Source of the DNA: Lunularia cruciata
Lineage: Eukaryota > Streptophyta > Marchantiopsida > Lunulariales > Lunulariaceae
Direction: 5' to 3'
Length of the DNA: 64,000 nt
NCBI GenBank assembly: GCA_948567375.1
Contig: OX419755.1
Location: forward strand, 59,407,945 to 59,471,944
In this document: positions 1-9,390 of the stretch, piece after piece
Layout: every line of letters begins with the position of its first letter
Numbering within the stretch: the first letter of the stretch is position 1
Program-made: the position numbers and the translations under genes
The notes under the pieces: generated by a model
Database searches by the model: none
Told to the model about the DNA's origin: nothing
What the model saw: the letters and a program-made list of their open reading frames with translations, nothing else

Positions 1-1861
1 GTTACCCAAATTACCTTAGCTAGTGCTCAGTGAAGCTTGGCTAGATTTGGAGAAGGTTTGAATTGGCAAGGAGAAAGCCTTGTTTGGCTGAATTTCAATA
101 TTTAAGAAGGTTTGAGATATAAAGGTGTGGGCTTGTTGGCGTGAGGCTAACTAATTTAGATGAGTTTGTGGTAGTCTTTTAGTCATTATTTGGAAAAATC
201 TACCAATCATTCTAGATTGTGTGCAATAGGATTTTGAACTCTAGATCTTTGGTTCTTAAATTGGTGCCCTAGCCAATTGGTCCACCTTCACTTATTGTCC
301 TATTGATTGGTCAACCAATACATATACACCTGTAGCTTTGGTTAGGAGAGGTAGTTTGGTTCCATCCTTGGTGATCTTGGTAGCTTAGAAGTAGTTAGAC
401 ATTCCTATTATGACAAAGGCCAAATGGTGATTGGACTCCTTCCATCAACCGTAACCATCACACGTATCTCACCAAGGTGCCTTGACTTTAGAGTGCTGGA
501 GCTCTAATGCGCTCTCAATAGTGAGGTTGGAGTGATGACCAATCAGACTACTTATGTTTTTCTCTAGTGAGGCAAGAAGTGATGAACTATAGACCATGAG
601 GATACGTGTCATGATGGCAAGTTACAAGTTGTCTTTCCCTTAGTGTAGTTGTCATAGTTAGAGCTACATCAGTGAATGGTGTTTAGTTGATAGTGGCACT
701 GGTGAGATACGTGTGATGGTTACGGTTGGTTTGAGTTACATTGTGATGATGGAGTTCTTTGGAGATTCCAAAGGAGATATTGTTGTAGTATGTAGTGGGT
801 TTATACAAAATGGTGCTCGATATTAGCTTGTATCTTTAGGTACCAATGAGAGAGCAAATTGACTCTAATTTGGAGTTTGATACAAGAGTTGATTCAACTG
901 AGAATGCACCTAGTGTGTTTGTTCTATTATTGTGGGATATGGACAAGATTTATGGGACCTCAAAATGTCCCAAGTGTTAGTTTGATACAGTGGGTACCAT
1001 TGAGTTGGATGACTTCATCCAAGAGTTTGATAGTTGGTGTGATATACAACATATATGAAACTTGACTTTGTTCATATCTTTCATGGCATGGAAAGAGTTG
1101 TTTTAGCACTTGGAGGTCCACTAATGGATGACTATCATGAGTTCAAGAGAGCTCACTTGGAGGAGATCAAGCTTTGGAGATAGTATTGATCTTCAAACTA
1201 CATCTCCATCACTTCAGGCTTGGTTGCTAGGGGTAGATTGGTAGTACTCAAGAGTTCTAGCTCTAGTAGCATTGGTGTATCGAGTGGAGGTGCACTAGTT
1301 GGAGATGATGTTACTACAAGTGGGGTTACCGCTGTAGGAGATGGGATAGTACCAGGGTTTAAGCCCATGGTAGAGTTCTTCTAGTGCTTAAGACAAAACT
1401 ACCAAGGAGTGTGGACTTACAAGTTGAGGAGCTTGAATGAATTCCAATAGAAGGTTGGAGAGAGCCTATGCAAGGCAAACACTTGTATGAGATGGCTGAT
1501 CAATTTCACTTAAGGAGTTATTGAGACCCAAGTAGTCTAGTTTTGGTATGGGATCTTGGATAGGGAATTGCAATATAGAGTACATGATGCTACATTATTA
1601 TAGACTACCTTACCTACTTTGGTGGTGATCTTTAGTTTGGCTGAGCGTATTGAGCTCAACATGGTGGAGTAGAGAGTGGTTGATTTGGCAAGAAGATCTC
1701 ATCCACAATTGTTACTTCTAGAATACTTCAATATTAGTTCTTCAATAGAATGCACCACACCATGTTGGCTTCCAAAGGTAGAGTGGACAACCCAAATATT
1801 ATGGATAACTTAAGCCTAGTGCAACTAGATCCTTACCTTCATTTTCAAGTTAGTAGCAGGA

Positions 1862-1990
1862 TTGAGTGGTGGTGTTGCTTGTTGGCCTTGTGGTGGACCT
1901 CACCATGAGAGAGAGAGTGCACTCAAGGCAATGGACATGATACTTTTGGTGCATCACAACCAACATAGAGGTAGTGTGGTCATTGTCACA
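1862..1990 (+). pseudogene. gag zinc knuckle relic of copy A
   Basis: A CCHC zinc knuckle is recognisable in one short open stretch: CWPCGGPHHERES, where the last zinc ligand (normally Cys) has become Ser. The following residues (ALKAMDMILLVHH) recur in copy B near 22,800-22,890 on the minus strand. This marks the C-terminal end of gag. The Cys to Ser change predicts loss of zinc binding, in keeping with a dead copy. The open frame of 72 codons is a chance remnant, not a gene. Confidence 0.7.
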
Positions 1991-2050
1991 GATTTGGACA
2001 CACTAGTGACCAATGCTTTGAACTTCACTTGGACTTGTGTAGTAGTAGGG

Positions 2051-2666
2051 TTTAATACCATAACTAGACATATTATCTAGAAGTGGAAATTGGCTCATAA
2101 CATCTAGAAGGATGTTATATATGATGGACTAAGTAGATCAGATAGAGGTGTCACAAAAAGAGTACTATCTCTATTAGAATAAGAGTTGAAAACACCCTAA
2201 AACTTCAAAGCCAATTTAGGAGGCCTAAATGGATGAATTAGGTCTCAAAATGGGAGGTAAAAACCATCCCTCCTCCCCTCCTTTTGAAGAAAAGGCCTCC
2301 CTGGTTTACCTTCTCTCCCTATTTTTTGTCTTGTCAAGGGCTTTCTAATGGTACCTCATCTATACTATTTTGAGCTTTCTATAGAAAGATTCCCTTATGA
2401 TTCTTTCTAGTCAAACTTGTTTGACCAACTAGATATGACAAGGACCAACATGTCACCCATCCATGCAACTAATCTAAGGGTGAAGCTTGCTAACATATCA
2501 CCAATCCATATATCTGATCCAAGGGTGGATCTTCCTTTGAGAGGATCCTCTTTGCTATATAATGGAGACAAGGTAGTTCTTTGGGGCATCAAAGTATTGA
2601 GTGTTGGAGCTTTGTGTTCTTCTCTTTTGTTTCTCTTGGGGGTTCTCCTATCCTTAGAATAATATA
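2051..2666 (+). mobile_element. Solo LTR 1 (616 bp) with perfect TAGGG target-site duplication
   Basis: This segment interrupts copy A between its gag and the next domain. It is flanked by an identical 5-bp duplication, TAGGG at 2,046-2,050 and TAGGG at 2,667-2,671. The uninterrupted site is visible in copy C at about 24,209-24,213, where the flanks are continuous. The segment aligns along its whole length with the reverse complement of 25,338-26,083. The ends are TTTAATAC and about ATAATATA, decayed from TGTAATAC and GTATTACA. A promoter-like TATATAATGG lies near 2,557. No internal retroelement genes remain, so it is a solo LTR left by LTR-LTR recombination. Confidence 0.88.
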
Positions 2667-3559
2667 TAGGGCTGCTATAGCAAGTGGTAGAGGAGCTCCA
2701 AGTCATGGAGGATGAGGTGGTAGAGGTGGTGATAGAAAACTCACACTTGGTAGGGACGTAATACTTACCCTTGCTTCTAATACAACCACAGCTACTCAAA
2801 TTGAGCAATTGGAGCAAAGATTGGCTAGCATGGCCATAACTTAGGGGAGATCAGATTTGGATGTTGAGGCTTCCACCTCTTATGCTTGGTGATAGAGATA
2901 TCTTTAACTTTATGTGCGGAGTAGCACAAGTAGATGCATTTGCCATAGTGATTAGGATAGTGATTAGGAGTGAAGTATGTGCTCTAGAGTCTAAAGGAGC
3001 ACAATAGAGTTGGATTCACAAAGAGGAGAGATTGGTAGACAAGTCAAACTTACCCAATCTTTCACACTCTTTGAGGCACTAAAGATGATATCCATGGCTC
3101 CTAGATGTCCTAGTGTAGGAGCGGTAGGGGGTGATGGAGTGCATGATGGACTATAGATGCTATTTAGCCACCTACTACTACTATTATAAATTGAGTATAG
3201 CATGGTGTTAGGTGTGGCTTGGTTGATTATGCATTTCCCTTTGTTTTTAACTAGTGAGATATTTATATTGGGAGTTGATCCAACTCCAATGTTCCATTGG
3301 CTACCACACTTTGTGAGAGTAGGGATGATGTGGTTCCTACTTCTAGAGCAGAGGTGGTTGATAGTGGATCTAACTTAGTTGAAGAGCATGGGATCCGCTC
3401 AATGACTAGTGGTTTATGGCAAGCAATAAAAACAAGGTTGGAGGAGTTACTAACTAGACCTACCTTTGAACAAGCTTGATTCACACCTAGAGTTATCTTA
3501 TTGAATAATTAAAGGGGGATTTTCCAATTGGTAGGATCTTCAAGGAAGGTCTATATCCA

Positions 3560-3950
3560 CAAAGGGTCTTATTAGACTTTGGTGTGCAACACCTTATGTT
3601 AGGGAAAGCTACAATTGTTGGTTTTGAGCTACAAAACACTGATGTAAAGAGGTGTCTATTTTACATCTAAACATCTCTATGGGTAGTTCCACACTACTAT
3701 ATCACATGTGGAGAGCTCACTTTATTGCAACAATAGCAAAGTCATATGATGTGCAAGTTGGTGGAGAAGTATTATACCTCATGGGTTTTGATATTGACTA
3801 TTAGGAGGAGACAACCTCCTATAGATCAAGTTGGCAATCAGATGAGGAACATGTATGGTGCCTACCAATATGCTTTAGTAGTGGTAGTCTTGGCTCATTA
3901 CAATCAAGGACTATGGCATTAGTTTCAGCTTTCAATTGTTCCATTACTTA
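3560..3950 (+). pseudogene. Retropepsin (protease) region relic of copy A
   Basis: Fragments in shifting frames resemble the protease and protease-to-RT linker of the same family. They include a DFG-like start of the aspartic protease region near 3,575, and a stretch reading roughly YPMGFDIDYW near 3,780-3,805 followed by a Trp-rich segment. The same stretch is found on the minus strand near 21,640 in copy B and is split by solo LTR 2 in copy C. The catalytic Asp triad is not clearly readable. The assignment rests mainly on position and on agreement between the three copies. Confidence 0.45.
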
Positions 3951-5762
3951 GCCTAGTGACTTTATTGGAGTGAAACGCCTATGTGGAGGATACTCTAGTA
4001 CCAAAGGATATCACTTGGATTTGGATTGTTCCATCTACCTTGGATGTTCCATTGTGGAGTTCTAAGGAGGAATTGCAATAGCATGTGGATCAATTGGTAC
4101 AATTGGCTTGGAGTAGAGCCTTTGTACCACCATAAGACCAATGTGAGGATGAGCTTTCTAAGTCTATTACCTTATCATCTTTGGATACTACTCTCATTCC
4201 TTGGTAGTACCCAAGAGAGGAAGTATGTCTATTGGAATTGTTTGGTGAGATTAGCACTAGACTAGATGTGGTAGTATAGGCAAGTAAATGATTATAGAGG
4301 TACTTGTATGTGAAGAGAGGTATGATTGCTAGGTGAGTATCCTCACATCATGTGGCCCACTTGACCTATTAGTATCTTGAGATATTATTGATGTCAACAG
4401 TTAGAGGTTACTAGAAGACCCCACCAATAGATATTTCTTTGCATGGGGCATAAGATTTGGAGGGACATGGTTCTATTCATTTGGTGATTTCTAGATGGCT
4501 ATGTTAGGGACATACCCATACTGACCAAGGTCTTGGTCTACATGATTTCCATTTTAGTGTGTTTAGGGAGATGTTACTTATACTATGATATCTCTAGGTA
4601 TATCAATCCATTTCTCCAACCTACATTTTGGAGAGCATCTTTAACACATGTGATTGCAAGTACACATTATGTCCATTCTTGGGTAGGACCTGCCATGTTG
4701 TTGGATGTTGCCAGAGAGGGATCATGGGCTCATTATCTTTATCTTTGATGGACAAACCTCTTATCTATAGAGGTTCCATAGCGTGCTTATTATGGGCTTC
4801 AATGACTAGACCACCTTATTGTTGATGACATTTGGATGTTGGATGTAAGTCTCAGATGGTGGTAGTAGCTGATAAGTCACCTATGGTAGTGGTGAACCTT
4901 TTTGGATAGCCCATAGCCACTTTACCCACACTTATGAGTTTCTTAAGCTCCCATGCTTTTCAAGAGGGAGTTCTTGGACTTGTTCGGGACTCATAAGTAC
5001 ACTAGTTAGTGAAGCCCAATGTCGATGAGAAGTAGTGGGCAATGGGCAATGGGTTTTTGTACCAATATTACCGCTATTCCATTAGTGTTAGAGGTATCAA
5101 AGCACCTTGTGTTAGGTCAGGCTATGGACCTGAATTGTTTGACCTAGATTGTGAGCCTTGGCTTGGTAGAGTATATAGAATATGCTTGATAGGCATCACC
5201 ACTTGAACACTTTTGAGCTTTGTACCTATTGAGATGATTCAAGCATATACTAGGGATGATGGACCAAGTGGGCAAGGTATTCTTAGAACACAACCAATGG
5301 CTATTGGTGAGAGTAGTCTACTTGGGGTCCATCCAAGTGAACATTGTCTACTTGGATTACACACTTAGTCTACTTGGGACGTAGCTAGAGGATGTATGGA
5401 GCTTGTAGCCAAAGCAGAGGGAGTTTTCTGCATTGAGGTTGGGGACTTTCATGGTCGGGAGCATGACATTATTACTCCAAAGGGCCTAGTGTAGCAACTA
5501 GTCAGTGCATCTTTCACTCCTACATCAATTATAGGGATACTTAGGAGCCAAACATTGGACCCAAGCTTACAAGATGGGAAAGATAGGGAGTTGGGAGGTT
5601 CTTGAAGAGCTACAAGAGTTGTTTTGCCTTCAATATGAAGGATTTGGATGCTTTGAAAGGACTTGGTATTTGGATTAAGGTTACTAATGATACATCAATA
5701 TGTTTAGTAACATGGAGAAAGCATTGATTTAGAGTCAAAGTAGAGACCCTTTTGAGGTTGGT

Positions 5763-6350
5763 TTGGTGGAGATTTCACATAGAGAGTATGCTTTAGCTAA
5801 AGAGATGCCAGCCAAGAAAAATATGCATGACTACTACACATATAGGCAGATATGTGGAGATTACTATCCTATCAATTGGTATATTAGGGTTGATTACTAT
5901 GCCATGCATACACTAGAGAAGATCTTTGATGCAATTGGGAATGAAAAAGTCTTTCATACTTTGGATCTTGGAGCACAATATCATCAATTGCCAATTAAGG
6001 AGGGGCACAAGTCCAAGTGAGCATTTAGGGCTATTGATCCTTATGGTAAGGATGTATTATATTAGTGGAGGTTCTTATTATTTGGGTTGAAGAACAGTGT
6101 TACCAAGTTCTAGATGGTCATGGATAGGATCTTAATAGGATTTCATTTTGCTCTATGCTATATTGATGACATTTTGGTCTATAGCACTATTATGGAGGAG
6201 CATTGTTGGAGGTGTTTAAGAGGTTGAGATCTAATAGATACAAATTACATCTTGGGAAGTGTAGATTCTTCCACAAGTAGGTTAAGTATTTGGGTCACAC
6301 TATCTACCTTGGAAGACTTGGTGTTCAACAAACCAAGGTGGAGGCTACCG
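5763..6350 (+). pseudogene. Reverse transcriptase relic of copy A
   Basis: The Ty3-type RT core is readable with stops. A motif resembling the conserved CGDYRPLN appears as CGDYYPIN near 5,855. A KVFHTLDLGAQYHQ stretch follows near 5,947 (family consensus ends in a Lxx-GYHQ pattern). The catalytic motif reads YIDDILVYS at about 6,159-6,185, and the thumb-side motif KYLGHTI lies near 6,285. The YIDD aspartates are preserved even though the frame is not open. The region immediately downstream leads into RNase H in the usual order. Confidence 0.9.
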
Positions 6351-6599
6351 TATATATTCCTTGGCTTACATATATGAGCAAAGTGTAAGCATTCCTTGGG
6401 TTGGCAAACTTCTATTGTAAATATGTTAGAGGATTTAGTGCCATTGCCAAGGCCTTGAAAAAGCTGAGAAAGCTTACACAAGAGTGGTGTTGGGAAGATG
6501 AGTAAGAGAGAGCTTTTATAAAGCTCAAGGAGAGGTTGACATATATCCCTAATCTTAGGAGATTGATTAGAGGATGACCATTCAAAGTTCATGTTGATT

Positions 6600-6960
6600 G
6601 GAGTACATTGGAGCTTAGAACAATGCTCACCCTACAAGATGGAGAAGAGAGGAGTTTGTGGTAGTCTATGCTAGTCATTCCAGCAATTCAACAAAGGCAA
6701 CATAGTTCATATGAGAGAGAGTGTTTGGCAATAGTATGGGCAATAACACATTTCTAATGTTACCTACTTGGTAACCCTTTTACTCTCATCATTGATCATT
6801 AACCATTGAAATGACTGATGGAGGTTGACAAGCTTTCAAGGAAGCTTGCACAATGGACTCTAATTTTACAAGAAAATGACTTCATGATTATTCACAAACT
6901 TGGAGTGGTGAACTATGATGCAAATGGGTTGAGTAGAAATCCATGTCCTAGCTAATAAGA
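6600..6960 (+). pseudogene. RNase H relic of copy A
   Basis: A retroelement RNase H is recognisable from ERECLAIVWAITHF near 6,712, TLIIDHQPLK near 6,783 (the conserved TDHxxL-type strand) and a C-terminal end reading DANGLSRNP near 6,920-6,947. That last motif is typical of the RH end before the integrase linker. Several TAG and TGA stops break the frame. It lies directly downstream of the RT, as expected for Ty3/gypsy pol. Confidence 0.85.
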
Positions 6961-7379
6961 TTAGAATAGAACATGTTGGCATGGTGAGACAGATGAGGAG
7001 ATTGTGCCATGTTGGCATACATCTACCTTTCTATGTATACTTTTTGAGGCCTTGGTGGTATCTCTCTTAGCATATACAAGAAGAGTTGTTGAGGTCATAG
7101 ATCTAGAGAGTAGAGATATTAGTATAGGTTAGTGAAACATTCATGATGTTATCTTAGTGATGCATTATCTTTGCACGGGTGTTTTGGGTTGCACAATTGG
7201 TGCCAAGGAAAGAGACCATGTTTTTTAGCAAGCCAAGCAGTTTGGATTGGAAAGAAAACATATTCTTTGTGTATTGGAGGATGATAGAGTGTGAGTAGTA
7301 TCATTTCCATCTCAAAGATCACAATTGGTAGCTCATGGTCATGAGGAGCTAGGAAATTTTGGAGTAAAGCATACATATA

Positions 7380-8010
7380 GATTACTCTAGAATCATTATA
7401 AGTGGTGTAGCGTGAAAACCAATTGACAACATTTTGTTGCCAGATGTGTGGTTTGTGTCCTAGTTAGAGCATAATTTAATGCTCATATGCCATAGTTACA
7501 CCCATAACCTATCATGGGATTGGGTTACCATTAGAGTTGGGACTTTGTTGGACCTTTACCATTGAATATGAGACATCATTGACATGTTTTGGTTATGGTG
7601 GAGCACTACTCCAAGTGGATTGAGTTGGTGATATTTCTTGACAAGTCCAATGAAGGGATGGCTTACTCGTTCTTGGATAGTTATTTTGGTGCACCAACTA
7701 AAGTTTTGACTGATCAAAGTATAGAGTTCTTGGGGGAGTTTTAGGTCTTGTATGACAAGGCCTTGATTGATCATCATACAACATCTTGAGATCACCTTGA
7801 GGTAGATGGGTTAGCAAAGAGAGTGGTTCAGATGATGAAGAGAGGATTGCAAAAGTATGGTTTGTAGAGAGGCCACTTGGGAGATTGGGATCTCCAATTA
7901 CCTTGGTTGGCCATGGGCTATTTTTTCATCCAGCAAGTCTTCTTAGCATCCTTCTCTCCTAATTTTCTACCCTATGGACAAGATCCAAATTACCTACCAC
8001 CATTTGTTGT
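7380..8010 (+). pseudogene. Integrase relic of copy A
   Basis: The integrase core is readable from about 7,535. It includes SWDFVGPLP (first catalytic Asp), a VLTDQ motif near 7,705 (second catalytic Asp), a conserved DKALIDHH stretch near 7,755 and an LAKRVVQ motif near 7,815, where the third catalytic Glu is expected (LAERVV in a related stretch of copy B). A preceding HxxxC-like zinc-binding remnant with C-V-x-C near 7,440-7,460 fits the H2C2 N-terminal domain. Multiple stops and small indels make it non-functional. Confidence 0.88.
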
Positions 8011-8189
8011 GATGCTACTATAGTTTTGGAATTGGATAATCTAGATGTATAGATGAGTGCATTTTCTTATGGGCAAAGATCTTTTGTAGAATGATGCCTA
8101 TGGCTGTTAAAAACTTAGCAATTGCTAAGCATAGGGATACATTATGCTATGTTACTATTTGAGGAGGAGGTTATAGGAGGTTATTTGTT

Positions 8190-8440
8190 GATTTCATCCA
8201 AGTAACTATGTATATCTACAATAGATTGCACCAACAACACTTGATTTTACTAAATGTTGCACTATCGCCGCATTATCTTGAGAGTGTGCAAGGTTTTGCC
8301 TTCCAAAATCCTTGTGTTGGAAGGACATGATGGTGCTTTTTGCAAGGATCATGTGCACAATTTGGTGCCATGCTACCTCCCAAATATTAATGGCACTATG
8401 GATCCAAGCTTGGCACTTGTATGTGCAAGCTTGTAATGTA
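8190..8440 (+). pseudogene. Post-integrase C-terminal module of copy A
   Basis: This short stretch after the integrase reads LEGHDGAFCKDHVHNLVPC followed by LPNINGTMDPSLA. The same words recur in copy C (about 29,520-29,645) and on the minus strand in copy B near 13,195-13,330. It therefore belongs to the pol C-terminus of this family. I do not recognise a chromodomain in it. Its function is unknown and no open frame remains. Confidence 0.6.
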
Positions 8441-8750
8441 TATTATATGGCTCTTTTGGTGTAGCTGATACTATGTTGGTGTGTGATAATTGGTTGAGAG
8501 GATGGCATATGGCATGTTTGACTCATCCCTTCATGGTGATTCATCAAGGATAGTGGTTATATTGTAGATGTTCTTGACTTTTAGCTAGTTCATCCTTTAT
8601 ATGATATAGATTGCAAATAAATGACTAACAATGGGACTTAATAGCACTTTGTCTCTTGATCTTTGCCCACCATAAGGCATATCACATACTTGGAATAGAT
8701 GGCTATTTAGAGTTAGAGAGACCTAACCACCAACTAGGAGATGATTATTA

Positions 8751-9382
8751 CACTTTAGAGTTCATGTATGACTTATGTGTGAGTTGTGCTTCTATAGTGT
8801 ATGATGTTGACAATGATGTATATTGTGTAGCAATGTACATACTCACAAAAGCTATCACAACATTTTTAGTGCCAAAGCTAGTTTTTTTGCTTGGACGCTA
8901 GAGTAGTAATGTTGGCAGTCATAGTTATTTTGGTAGTTATTCATGGGCTACTTGTTGGAGGTTGGATTTCATGTTAGAGCTATGGATCACATGGTAAGAC
9001 ACACCATCACTTTGCACCATAAGATGTGCCATCAGCGGTACTCTTAGGACTAGAGACCTAGGTTGAGCAAAAGAGTAACCTTTCAAAGTGCAACTCCAAA
9101 GAGCTCACTTCTTTGATATTGAACCTTCAAGTTCTTGGATTTGGTAGAAAAAGGCCAGTGAGCTTGACCTAGAGTCTCTTAGCTAGAGTGGGTATGGCTT
9201 GACTAATTGTTGACAGATTGTTGATTGAAGGATCAAGTACATATCTGATTTGATTGTGATTCAAGTGGAAGAATAAAAATGATTATTGTGGCACTTTAGA
9301 GTTCATGTATGACTTATGTGTGAGTTGTGCTCTTATAAATTATGATATTGACAATGACATACATTGTGTAGCAATGTATATA
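8751..9382 (+). repeat. Pair of ~90-bp direct repeats, one before and one inside the LTR
   Basis: The first copy is 8,751-8,840 and the second is 9,292-9,382. Both start CACTTTAGAGTTCATG and end near GTAGCAATGTA. The same pair occurs in copy B in reverse orientation at 12,759-12,849 and 12,213-12,303. A single copy lies at the 3' end of copy C (about 29,908-30,000). The downstream member forms the terminal part of the LTR and the upstream member sits just outside it. The 5' LTR of copy B lacks the segment. Confidence 0.8.
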
Positions 9383-9390
9383 TGCATGAA
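8853..9390 (+). mobile_element. 3' LTR of copy A (possibly shared with the 5' end of copy C)
   Basis: This stretch starts TATCACAACATTTTTAG and ends near TATATGCA. It aligns with the LTRs of copy B on the minus strand (12,204-12,747 and about 24,165-23,750). Shared internal words include AGAGCTCACTTC, the TTCAAAGTGCA block and AGATTGTTGA. Copy C's leader and gag begin immediately to the right with no second LTR visible, so A and C may share this one. The last roughly 90 bp (9,292-9,382) duplicate a segment lying just before the LTR (8,751-8,840). Confidence 0.65.

Larger units (their letters stand above)
1..9390 (+). mobile_element. Degenerate Ty3/gypsy retrotransposon, copy A (5' end outside window)
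   Basis: This is a decayed LTR retrotransposon reading left to right. The domain order is gag (about 850-2,000, ending in a zinc knuckle), protease-like region (about 3,560-3,950), reverse transcriptase (about 5,760-6,350), RNase H (6,710-6,957), integrase (about 7,380-8,000), a post-integrase module (8,190-8,440) and a 3' LTR (about 8,853-9,390). PR-RT-RH-IN order is the defining Ty3/gypsy order. All frames are broken by many stops, mostly TAG. A solo LTR of another family interrupts it at 2,051-2,666. Its 5' LTR is not in the window. The same family is present as copies B (minus) and C (plus). No intact protein can be made from it. Confidence 0.9.

Noticed and set aside
2407..2817. 136-codon minus-strand open frame
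   Set aside because: It lies mostly inside solo LTR 1 and is antisense to the retroelement. There is no domain and it extends over an insertion junction.
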